DNA from: Mycobacteriales bacterium
GTDB lineage: Bacteria > Actinomycetota > Actinomycetes > JAFAQI01 > DASSKL01
Assembly (NCBI GenBank): GCA_035690485.1
Contig: DASSKL010000059.1
Coordinates: 1 to 53,767, forward strand
Direction: 5' to 3'
DNA: 53,767 nucleotides
Shown here: positions 36,062 through 42,267 of the stretch, one piece after another
Layout of the letters: every line of letters begins with the position of its first letter
Numbering within the stretch: the first letter of the stretch is position 1
Translations under genes and position numbers: made by a program
The notes under the pieces: generated by a model
The model's database searches: none
What the model was told of the DNA's origin: nothing
What the model saw: only the letters and a program-made list of their open reading frames with translations

Positions 36062-36976
36062 TCAGGTGGTCGCCGGCGGGCGCCGGCCGGCACTCTTCGC
36101 GGAGTACATCTGCGCGTCGGCGGAGTCGAGCAGCCGGTTGCCGCCGTCGGCGACGTCGTGCTCCGTGGCCATCGCGACGCCGACCGACACCGTCACGTTG
36201 ATGCTCGTCCCGGCCACCTGGATCGGCATGCGCACCGCGGTCGCGAGGCGCATCGCGATCTGCTGCGCGGCGCGAGCGTCGTCGACGTCGGGGCACACGA
36301 TCGCGAACTCGTCGCCGGACAGCCGCGCGGCCGTGTCGGCCGGTCGCAGGGAGGTGGCGATCCGGTCGGCGACGGTGACGAGCACCGCATCGCCGGCCGC
36401 GTGGCCGAAGCGGTCGTTGACGCGCTTCAGGCCGTCGACGTCGGCGTAGATGACCGCGAGCTGGCTGCGGTTGCGATGCATCCGGCGCAGCTCGAGGGCG
36501 AGGCGGTCGCTGAACAGCAGGCGGTTGGGCAGGCCCGTGAGCGGGTCGTGCAACGCGAGCCGCTCCACCCGCTCGTGCCGCTGCACCGCCTCGGTCACGT
36601 CCCACGCGTGGACGACGATGCCCTCGATGCCGGGCTCGGCCGTGCGGTCTTCGACACGGACCTCGACGTGCCGGGGGCCGCCGTCGGGCGCACCGGCCAG
36701 GCGCACCACCCGGTGGGCCGGCACGCCGGGGCAACCGGTCACCGATGCGAGCACCATCCGGGCGAGCACCGCCCGGTCGTCGTGATCGAACAGATCGACG
36801 AGGCGACGCCCGGTCGCCTGCTCGGGGGTGCTGCCGAGCTGGCGGACCGAAGGGGACGCCCAACGGATCACGCCGTCGTCGCCGACGACGAGCAGCGCCT
36901 CTGCCACGCTGCCGAGCAACGTCGCGGCGTCGAGCCTTGACGCGGACGTCAGGGCGCCGGCGGCGATGCTGCTCAT
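36062..36976 (-). CDS. PAS-GGDEF diguanylate cyclase
   Basis: 304 residues, soluble. A PAS domain at about 20-130 (LVVGDDGVIRWASPSVRQL) is followed by a GGDEF domain beginning at DPLTGLPNRLLFSDRL. The active-site signature is SGDEF, a tolerated variant of GGDEF. An RPAD motif lies exactly five residues before it, matching the inhibitory I-site RxxD. It should therefore make c-di-GMP and be product-inhibited. No EAL domain. ATG 36976 is chosen because AGGAG stands 6 bases upstream; ATG 36982 would overlap the ribosome site. A palindrome at 36995-37008 lies just upstream. Confidence 0.9.
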   Translation of the reverse strand: MSSIAAGALTSASRLDAATLLGSVAEALLVVGDDGVIRWASPSVRQLGSTPEQATGRRLVDLFDHDDRAVLARMVLASVTGCPGVPAHRVVRLAGAPDGGPRHVEVRVEDRTAEPGIEGIVVHAWDVTEAVQRHERVERLALHDPLTGLPNRLLFSDRLALELRRMHRNRSQLAVIYADVDGLKRVNDRFGHAAGDAVLVTVADRIATSLRPADTAARLSGDEFAIVCPDVDDARAAQQIAMRLATAVRMPIQVAGTSINVTVSVGVAMATEHDVADGGNRLLDSADAQMYSAKSAGRRPPATT

Positions 36977-36994
36977 CGTCATCTCCTTCTCAGC

Positions 36995-37008
36995 GTAAAG
37001 GTCTTTAC
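36995..37008. promoter_or_regulatory. Perfect palindrome GTAAAG-GT-CTTTAC
   Basis: A 14-base inverted repeat in the divergent gap between the cyclase (start 36976) and the RsbW-like gene (start 37062). It would lie in the leader or near the start site of the cyclase, suggesting an operator. No matching regulator is known to me. Confidence 0.4.
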
Positions 37009-37047
37009 CCCATAACCCCCGTCGCGAAGGCACGACTCGCGGAGGCC

Positions 37048-37053
37048 TACGCT
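37048..37053 (+). promoter_or_regulatory. Putative leaderless -10 (TACGCT) for RsbW-like gene
   Basis: TACGCT lies 8 bases before GTG 37062. Confidence 0.4.
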
Positions 37054-37061
37054 GCGGAGCC

Positions 37062-37574
37062 GTGGTCGCAGCCGAGTTCACCTTCCGGGGTGGGGACAAC
37101 AGCAGCGTCCCGGCCGCCCGGCACTTCGTGCAGGAAGTGCTCGCGGGCTGGCGGCGCGCGGAGCAGGGCTGGACCGCCGCCATGGTCGTGACCGAGCTGG
37201 CGGCCAACGCGGCGCTGCATGCCGGTGACCAGCCGTTCACCGTGAGCGTCTCGCTCGAAGGCAGCGGCGTACTCCACATCGCCGTCGCCGACCGATCCAC
37301 CCGGCGACCGCGGACCCGCGACTACAGCGCCGAGGCCACCACCGGTCGCGGGCTGAAGCTCGTCGAGGACCTGTCCAGCCGGTGGGGGGTGAGCCCCCAC
37401 GAGGGCGGCAAGGTCGTGTGGGCGGACATCGCGCCGTCCGGCGGCCACGGGGTCCGCGACGAGAGCAGCCGCGACGAGGTCGATTTCGACGCACTGCTCG
37501 ACAGGTTCGACGACTTCGCGGGTGCCTCGGATGCGCGGCGCATCTCGTACGAGGTCCTCGGCTGGGCGGCATGA
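37062..37574 (+). CDS. RsbW-like ATP-binding protein (serine-kinase/anti-sigma type)
   Basis: 170 residues. Bergerat-fold ATPase with the N box MVVTELAANAALHA, a short G1 region VADRSTRRP and the G2 region TGRGLKLVEDLSSRWG. This pattern fits the HATPase_c_2 group that contains anti-sigma factors and partner-switching kinases. An acidic tail of about 45 residues (DESSRDEVDFDALLDRFDDF) extends beyond the fold, which is unusual. No sigma factor or STAS protein is adjacent. The stop overlaps the next ATG (ATGA), pointing to a dedicated partner encoded at 37571-38059. Confidence 0.85.
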   Translation: MVAAEFTFRGGDNSSVPAARHFVQEVLAGWRRAEQGWTAAMVVTELAANAALHAGDQPFTVSVSLEGSGVLHIAVADRSTRRPRTRDYSAEATTGRGLKLVEDLSSRWGVSPHEGGKVVWADIAPSGGHGVRDESSRDEVDFDALLDRFDDFAGASDARRISYEVLGWAA

Positions 37575-38059
37575 CGGCGCCCGACGCCGACCTGCGTGAC
37601 GTGCACCTGCTTCAGCTGCCGGTGCCGCTGTGGGTGGCCACCCAGGAGACGGCCGACGCGCTGCTGCGCGAGTTCGCCCTCATCTCCGCCGAATTGCACG
37701 ACGAGTCCCTCGAGTCCCATGTGACCGTGCCTAAGCGGCTGATACAGCTCATCGAGGCGCTGACCCGCGATTTCGACGGCGTCAGCTCGGAGCAGGAGGA
37801 CAAGCTCTACGCGGCCGCGGCGGCAAGGGCCCGGGTCATCGACGACCTGCACTTCCGCGTGCCGGTCGAGGCGGCGGCGGCGTCGCGGCAGCTCGGCGAG
37901 ATGTTCGACGAGGCGGACGAGTACTGCCGTGCTGGGCAGCACCTGCTGACGCTGGCGGCCACCGACGAACAGGTGAAGTTCCGCTGGTGGTACCTGGACC
38001 AGTTCATCGACCAGCTCGCCGGCAAACCGCCGGTCGCCTGGCCCGACTACGAGCGCTGA
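37571..38059 (+). CDS. Helical partner protein of the RsbW-like ATPase, function unknown
   Basis: 162 residues, predicted almost entirely alpha-helical and acidic, without signal or membrane segments. It opens with a hydrophobic turn (LLQLPVPLWVATQETADALLREF) and has a central SSEQEDKLYAAAAARARVIDDL helix. The C-terminus ends KPPVAWPDYER. I do not recognise the family. Translational coupling with the ATPase (ATGA overlap) suggests direct interaction, for instance as a signalling or antagonist subunit. Its 3' end is 19 bases from the tRNA-Val on the other strand. Confidence 0.75.
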   Translation: MTAPDADLRDVHLLQLPVPLWVATQETADALLREFALISAELHDESLESHVTVPKRLIQLIEALTRDFDGVSSEQEDKLYAAAAARARVIDDLHFRVPVEAAAASRQLGEMFDEADEYCRAGQHLLTLAATDEQVKFRWWYLDQFIDQLAGKPPVAWPDYER

Positions 38060-38078
38060 GCCTCTGCTCAGCGGTGGG

Positions 38079-38152
38079 TGGGCGATAGAGGACTTGAACC
38101 TCTGACCTCTTCCGTGTCAAGGAAGCGCGCTACCAGACTGCGCCAATCGCCC
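38079..38152 (-). tRNA. tRNA-Val (GAC)
   Basis: 74-nt cloverleaf: acceptor GGGCGAT/ATCGCCC, D arm GCGC/GCGC, anticodon loop TTGACAC between CTTCC and GGAAG, T arm AGAGG-TTCAAGT-CCTCT, discriminator A. CCA is not encoded. Anticodon GAC reads GUC and GUU. Third of three tRNAs transcribed leftwards. Confidence 0.97.
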
Positions 38153-38192
38153 TTGCTGCTTCATCGTGCCGGATCTTCGGGCCGATGTCGCG

Positions 38193-38264
38193 AGGCGGGA
38201 GCGGGAATCGAACCCGCGTACAGGGCTTTGCAGGCCCTTGCCTAAGCCACTCGGCCATCCCGCC
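38193..38264 (-). tRNA. tRNA-Cys (GCA)
   Basis: 72-nt cloverleaf: acceptor GGCGGGA/TCCCGCC, anticodon loop CTGCAAA between AGGGC and GCCCT, T arm GCGGG-TTCGATT-CCCGC, discriminator T as expected for cysteine. CCA not encoded. Middle of the Gly-Cys-Val cluster, an arrangement common in actinobacteria. Confidence 0.97.
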
Positions 38265-38326
38265 AACGGGCCCGGAGGCCCCGGAGCTTTCGGGACCGAG
38301 GGCCCCTGCGCCTCGCGGCGCCTCCG

Positions 38327-38399
38327 AGCGGACGACGGGATTCGAACCCGCGACCCTCACCTTGGCAAGGTGATGCTCTACCAACTGAGCCACGTCCGC
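38327..38399 (-). tRNA. tRNA-Gly (GCC)
   Basis: 73-nt cloverleaf: acceptor GCGGACG/CGTCCGC, anticodon loop TTGCCAA between TCACC and GGTGA, T arm GCGGG-TTCGAAT-CCCGT. CCA not encoded. First gene of the cluster; a -10-like TAGAGT lies upstream at 38438-38433. Confidence 0.97.
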
Positions 38400-38472
38400 G
38401 TGGCCCGGGAAATCCCCCGGCCTGCGTGCACGACTCTACAGGATCGGGGCGGGGGATCAGCGGGGTCGCCCG

Positions 38473-38904
38473 TCAGATCTCGGGCTCGCTCCAGAGCAGC
38501 AGTGCCAGCTCGGCGTCGACGTCGACGAAGTCGCTCTCGCTGCCGGTCGGGACTGCGGCGTAGGTCTTGGTCAGGAACTCGACGAGGTCGGCCAGCGGGA
38601 TCTCGAAGAGGGCGCGGCCGGACGGGCTGGACAGCGAGAGGCAGACGACGGGACGGCCGCTGGTGTGCGACGGCCACACCTGGACGTCGCCCTCACCGAC
38701 CGGGCGGGTGACGCCGTCGGTCAGCAGCTGGCGGGCGAAGGTCCACTCGACGACGTCGGTGTTGCCGGTGTGAAAGGCGACGTGCACCGCATAGGGATCG
38801 GAGCCGTCGTAGCGCATGTCGGCCATGACCGGAAGCGACGCGCTGCCCGGCACCACAAGTCGGAGCTCGAGCTCGGCACTCACCATGTCGGGTCGGGCGT
38901 TCAT
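38473..38904 (-). CDS. SsgA/SsgB-like sporulation and cell division regulator
   Basis: 143 residues. The family pattern is clear: ELELRLVVPGSASLPV at the start, YDGSDPYAVHVAFHTG, VEWTFARQLLTDGV, GDVQVWPS and a late VEFLTKTYAAVPTGSE segment. In Streptomyces SsgB recruits FtsZ to sporulation septa; related proteins exist in other morphologically complex actinobacteria. ATG 38904 is chosen because AGAGG stands about 10 bases upstream and the family starts a few residues before the first strand. Downstream lie the three tRNAs in the same direction. Confidence 0.88.
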   Translation of the reverse strand: MNARPDMVSAELELRLVVPGSASLPVMADMRYDGSDPYAVHVAFHTGNTDVVEWTFARQLLTDGVTRPVGEGDVQVWPSHTSGRPVVCLSLSSPSGRALFEIPLADLVEFLTKTYAAVPTGSESDFVDVDAELALLLWSEPEI

Positions 38905-39086
38905 CGCGTGGAACCTCTCGTCTGGCATTCGATCCGCTGTTGCCTGCAGTAACGAGCCTTCCCGCGCCGAGGACACGGCTAACGCACGGGGGTGCCGGAA
39001 GCGCCCGATTCGTCGGGCAATTTCGGGCACGAACCGCGCACACCGGGACGTCTGTGCACGTAGCCCGCCCCGCTGTCGTGGCAGGT

Positions 39087-39092
39087 TACAGT
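39087..39092 (+). promoter_or_regulatory. Putative -10 (TACAGT) of tRNA-Val
   Basis: TACAGT ends 12 bases before the 5' end of the tRNA, a plausible distance for a short 5' leader. No clear -35. Confidence 0.35.
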
Positions 39093-39104
39093 GGTCGCCG
39101 TCCC

Positions 39105-39176
39105 GGGCGATTAGCTCAGCGGGAGAGCACTCGCTTCACACGCGAGGGGTCACTGGTTCGATCCCAGTATCGCCCA
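39105..39176 (+). tRNA. tRNA-Val (CAC)
   Basis: 72-nt cloverleaf: acceptor GGGCGAT/ATCGCCC (identical to the tRNA-Val GAC nearby), D arm GCTC/GAGC, anticodon loop TTCACAC between CTCGC and GCGAG, T arm ACTGG-TTCGATC-CCAGT, discriminator A, no encoded CCA. Reads GUG. Confidence 0.97.
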
Positions 39177-39249
39177 CTTCGTCCCGCCTTTCCGCCGTAC
39201 GCCGTAGCGCCGTGCCGCAAACGCGCAGGTCGTTACGCCGCGAGGTGGG

Positions 39250-39278
39250 CTGACGGCGAATCTCCGCACCGCTATCGT
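39250..39278 (+). promoter_or_regulatory. Putative promoter (CTGACG-17-TATCGT) of the small gene at 39287
   Basis: CTGACG (39250-39255), a 17-base spacer and TATCGT (39273-39278); GTG 39287 follows after 8 bases, so the transcript should be leaderless. Confidence 0.5.
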
Positions 39279-39286
39279 CGCCCGCC

Positions 39287-39541
39287 GTGGAGGCAGTTCT
39301 CGCCGGCGGCGGCGTCGAGGAAGAGCTCGAGGTCCGCGGGGTCGGTCCGGTGGGTGCCCGTTACGAGCGGTGCCCGGCCGGCTGGCAGGCGACGTTCACG
39401 ATCCGCGCGCCGGAGCCGGCCGACCTCGCGCTGGTCCATCGGCTGGTCGCGCCCACTCTCGCCGAGGCTCGGCGGGCCGTCCCGGCGGCCGCGCAGTTCC
39501 TGCTCGGAAAGCCTCTCGACGAGCCGTTCCTGCCTCTGTGA
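39287..39541 (+). CDS. Small hypothetical protein upstream of thrS
   Basis: 84 residues, soluble, opening with an acidic segment (MEAVLAGGGVEEELEVRGVG) and containing FTIRAPEPADLALVHRL, then an Ala-rich helix and a hydrophobic end. No domain recognised. Codon use fits the genome and a good leaderless promoter stands in front, so it is probably expressed. It could be cotranscribed with thrS, although thrS also has its own -10. Confidence 0.62.
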   Translation: MEAVLAGGGVEEELEVRGVGPVGARYERCPAGWQATFTIRAPEPADLALVHRLVAPTLAEARRAVPAAAQFLLGKPLDEPFLPL

Positions 39542-39570
39542 GCGCGCTCTAACTCGGTTTTGCCGCTGGG

Positions 39571-39576
39571 TAGCAT
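39571..39576 (+). promoter_or_regulatory. Putative -10 (TAGCAT) of thrS
   Basis: TAGCAT lies 37 bases before GTG 39614, giving a short leader with the ribosome site GGGAG (39603-39607). The leader is too short for a T-box. Confidence 0.4.
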
Positions 39577-39613
39577 CGGCTCGCCCCTGTCCGACGGCGA
39601 GTGGGAGTACTCC

Positions 39614-41614
39614 GTGGCCGACCTCCGCATCACCCTCGACGGCGCTCCTCGCGTCGTGTCGACGGGGGAGACGGTCGGCACGATCCTCGCCGACGCGGGC
39701 ATCGAGGCGGTCGGGGTGCGCGCCAACGAGATCGCCCTGCACGACCTGTCGTGGCTGCCGGAGGACGGCGACGCGCTGGAGTCGATCCCGCTCGCCTCGC
39801 CGGAGGGGCGGGCGATCCTGCGCCACTCGACCGCTCACGTGATGGCCCAGGCGGTGACCGACCTCTTCCCCGACGCGAAGTTCGCGATCGGGCCGCCGGT
39901 CGACAACGGCTTCTACTACGACTTCGACGTCGCCGAGCCGTTCACGCCCGACGACGTCGAGCGCATCGAGGCACGGATGCGCGAGATCATCAGCGCCGAC
40001 CAGCGCTTCACCCGGCGGCGGCTGGAGCCCGACGAGGCGCGCGCGCTGTTCCACGACCAGCCCTACAAGCTCGACATCATCGACCGTGCAACCTCGGGCC
40101 AGGTCTCGGGCGAGGAGATGGTCGACGCGGCCGGCCCCGAGATCACCGTCTACGACAACAAGACCAACGGCGATGTCGCCTGGACCGACCTCTGCCGCGG
40201 GCCGCACGTCCCGTCGACGGGCGCGATCCCGGCGTTCAAGCTGATGCGCACCGCCGCGGCGTACTGGCGCGGCGACGAGCACAACCAGCAGTTGCAGCGG
40301 ATCTACGGCACCGCGTGGGAGTCGCAGCAGGCTCTGGACGACTACCTCGTCCGGCTGGAGGAGGCGGAGAAACGCGACCACCGCCGCCTCGGCGCCGACC
40401 TCGATCTGTTCAGCTTCCCGGAGGAGATCGGCTCCGGGCTGGCCGTCTTCCACCCCAAGGGCGCGGCCGTACGCCGGGTGATGGAGGACTACTCGCGGCG
40501 CCGGCACGAGCAGGCCGACTACTCGTTCGTCTACTCGCCGCACATCACGAAGGAGAACCTCTTCCAGACCTCCGGCCACCTGCAGTGGTACGCGGACGGC
40601 ATGTACCCGCCCATGCAGATGGAGGGGCACGACTACTACCTCAAGCCGATGAACTGCCCGTTCCACTGTCTGATCTTCCAGGCGCGGGGCCGGTCCTACC
40701 GCGATCTCCCGTTGCGTTTCTTCGAGTTCGGCACGGTCTACCGCTACGAGAAGTCCGGCGTGGTCCACGGGCTGACCCGCGCACGCGGCTTCGCGCAGGA
40801 CGACGCCCACATCTTCTGCACCCGCGAGCAGATGGGCGAGGAGCTCAAGAGCCTGCTCGGGTTCGTGCTGTCCCTGCTGAGCGACTACGGACTGTCGGAC
40901 TTCTACCTCGAGCTGTCGACCCGCGACGACAGCGAGAAGTTCGTGGGGGAGCAGGCCGACTGGGACGAGGCGACCGAGGCGCTGCGCGAGGCGGCGGTCG
41001 ACTCGGGCCTGGAGCTCGTGCCCGACCCCGGTGGCGCGGCGTTCTACGGGCCGAAGATCTCCGTCCAGGCGCGCGACGCGATCGGACGCAGCTGGCAGAT
41101 CTCGACCATCCAGCTCGACTTCCAGACCCCGGCGCGCTTCGGTCTCGAGTACCAGACAGCCGACAACACCAGGGCGCAGCCGGTGATGATCCACCGTGCG
41201 CTGTTCGGGTCGGTCGAGCGCTTCTTCGCGGTGCTGCTCGAGCACTACGCCGGCGCCTTCCCCGCCTGGCTCGCGCCGGTGCAGGTCACCTGCATCCCGA
41301 TCGCCGAGCGGCACGTGCCCTACCTGGAGGAGATCGCCGCCCGGCTGCGCGGTGCGGGCCTGCGGGTCGAGGTCGACACGTCCGACGAGCGCATGCAGAA
41401 GAAGATCGCGAAGGCGCAGACGGAGAAGGTGCCGTTCATGCTGATCGCGGGAGACCGCGACGTGGAAGCGGGCGCCGTGTCGTTCCGCTACCGCACGGGA
41501 GTCGAGCGGCGCGGCGTGCCGGTCGCCGACGCGGTGCAGGAGATCGAGCGGGTGGTGGCCAACCGCGTCGACCCGCCCGACGCGCTCAACCCCGACACTG
41601 CCATCTCCGCCTGA
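39614..41614 (+). CDS. thrS: Threonyl-tRNA synthetase
   Basis: Class II synthetase, about 666 residues. A short TGS domain comes first, followed by the editing/SAD region with [11 protein letters not shown] (HxxxH) and the late Cys/His pair CRGPHV. The catalytic core contains MNCPFHC with the zinc cysteine, [14 protein letters not shown] (motif 2) and a complete anticodon-binding domain ending near [19 protein letters not shown] 39614 has a good ribosome site; the frame upstream to 39560 overlaps the promoter and is rejected. Followed 1 base later by the HIT gene. Confidence 0.97.
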   Translation: MADLRITLDGAPRVVSTGETVGTILADAGIEAVGVRANEIALHDLSWLPEDGDALESIPLASPEGRAILRHSTAHVMAQAVTDLFPDAKFAIGPPVDNGFYYDFDVAEPFTPDDVERIEARMREIISADQRFTRRRLEPDEARALFHDQPYKLDIIDRATSGQVSGEEMVDAAGPEITVYDNKTNGDVAWTDLCRGPHVPSTGAIPAFKLMRTAAAYWRGDEHNQQLQRIYGTAWESQQALDDYLVRLEEAEKRDHRRLGADLDLFSFPEEIGSGLAVFHPKGAAVRRVMEDYSRRRHEQADYSFVYSPHITKENLFQTSGHLQWYADGMYPPMQMEGHDYYLKPMNCPFHCLIFQARGRSYRDLPLRFFEFGTVYRYEKSGVVHGLTRARGFAQDDAHIFCTREQMGEELKSLLGFVLSLLSDYGLSDFYLELSTRDDSEKFVGEQADWDEATEALREAAVDSGLELVPDPGGAAFYGPKISVQARDAIGRSWQISTIQLDFQTPARFGLEYQTADNTRAQPVMIHRALFGSVERFFAVLLEHYAGAFPAWLAPVQVTCIPIAERHVPYLEEIAARLRGAGLRVEVDTSDERMQKKIAKAQTEKVPFMLIAGDRDVEAGAVSFRYRTGVERRGVPVADAVQEIERVVANRVDPPDALNPDTAISA

Positions 41615-41615
41615 G

Positions 41616-42161
41616 ATGACCGCGCCCGAGCCCGACCCGGCGACCACGGAGCAGCAGCACGGCTGTGGGCCGGCCGACACCTTCCAGCGCCTGTGGATGC
41701 CGCACCGCATGGCTTACATCAAGGGCGAGGGCAAGGCGGGATGCCCCTTCTGCGAGATCCCGACGATGAGCGACGAGGACGGCCTGATCGTGGCGCGGGG
41801 GTCGTGCGTCTACGCCGTGCTCAACCTGTACCCCTACAACGGCGGTCACCTGATGATGGTGCCGTTCCGGCACGTCGCCGACTACACCGACCTCGAGGAC
41901 GGCGAGACCGCCGAGCTCGCCGAATTCACCAAGAAGGCGATGCAGGCGCTGCGCGCGTCGAGCAACGCGCAGGGCTTCAACATCGGTATGAACCAGGGCG
42001 GGGTGGCCGGCGCCGGCATCGCCGCGCACCTGCACCAGCACGTCGTGCCGCGGTGGGGCGGCGACACCAACTTCATGCCGGTCGTCGGCCACACCAAGGT
42101 GCTGCCGCAGCTGCTGAGCGAGACCCGGGAGCTCGTGGCGGCCCACTGGCCGCCGGACTGA
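41616..42161 (+). CDS. HIT-family Ap4A phosphorylase-like protein
   Basis: 181 residues. CPFCEIPTMSDEDGLIVARG includes a CxxC metal site, and AAHLHQHVVPRW is the histidine-triad motif (HxHxH). Length, position between thrS and pgsA, and the PFCEI start match the actinobacterial Rv2613c group, reported as a diadenosine tetraphosphate phosphorylase. It may clear Ap4A made as a by-product of synthetases such as its neighbour ThrS. ATG 41616 is the only good start, and the gene ends at a large hairpin. Confidence 0.9.
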   Translation: MTAPEPDPATTEQQHGCGPADTFQRLWMPHRMAYIKGEGKAGCPFCEIPTMSDEDGLIVARGSCVYAVLNLYPYNGGHLMMVPFRHVADYTDLEDGETAELAEFTKKAMQALRASSNAQGFNIGMNQGGVAGAGIAAHLHQHVVPRWGGDTNFMPVVGHTKVLPQLLSETRELVAAHWPPD

Positions 42162-42168
42162 GCATCGC

Positions 42169-42237
42169 GCCCACTTGTCCGGCCGTCGGGGGGTGAAAAG
42201 GGGCCTTCCGGGCCCCTTACCGGCGGACAAGTCGGGC
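42169..42237. terminator. Nested inverted repeat, probable bidirectional terminator
   Basis: Inner stem AAGGGGCC (42198-42205), loop TTCCG, GGCCCCTT (42211-42218). Outer arms ACTTGTCCG (42173-42181) and CGGACAAGT (42224-42232), extended by GCCC/GGGC (42169-42172, 42234-42237) with a one-base bulge. It fills the gap between the HIT gene and the convergent EF-G-like gene. Confidence 0.7.
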
Positions 42238-42267
42238 TAGAACCACGCGGGCAGGTCGCGCCCCGGA

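Noticed and set aside
38265-38326. GC palindromes between tRNA-Cys and tRNA-Gly taken as a terminator
   Set aside because: They lie inside a cotranscribed tRNA cluster with no T-tract and are better seen as processing spacer structure.
39542-39613. T-box riboswitch leader for thrS
   Set aside because: The leader after the -10 is only about 30 bases; no specifier hairpin or T-box sequence fits.
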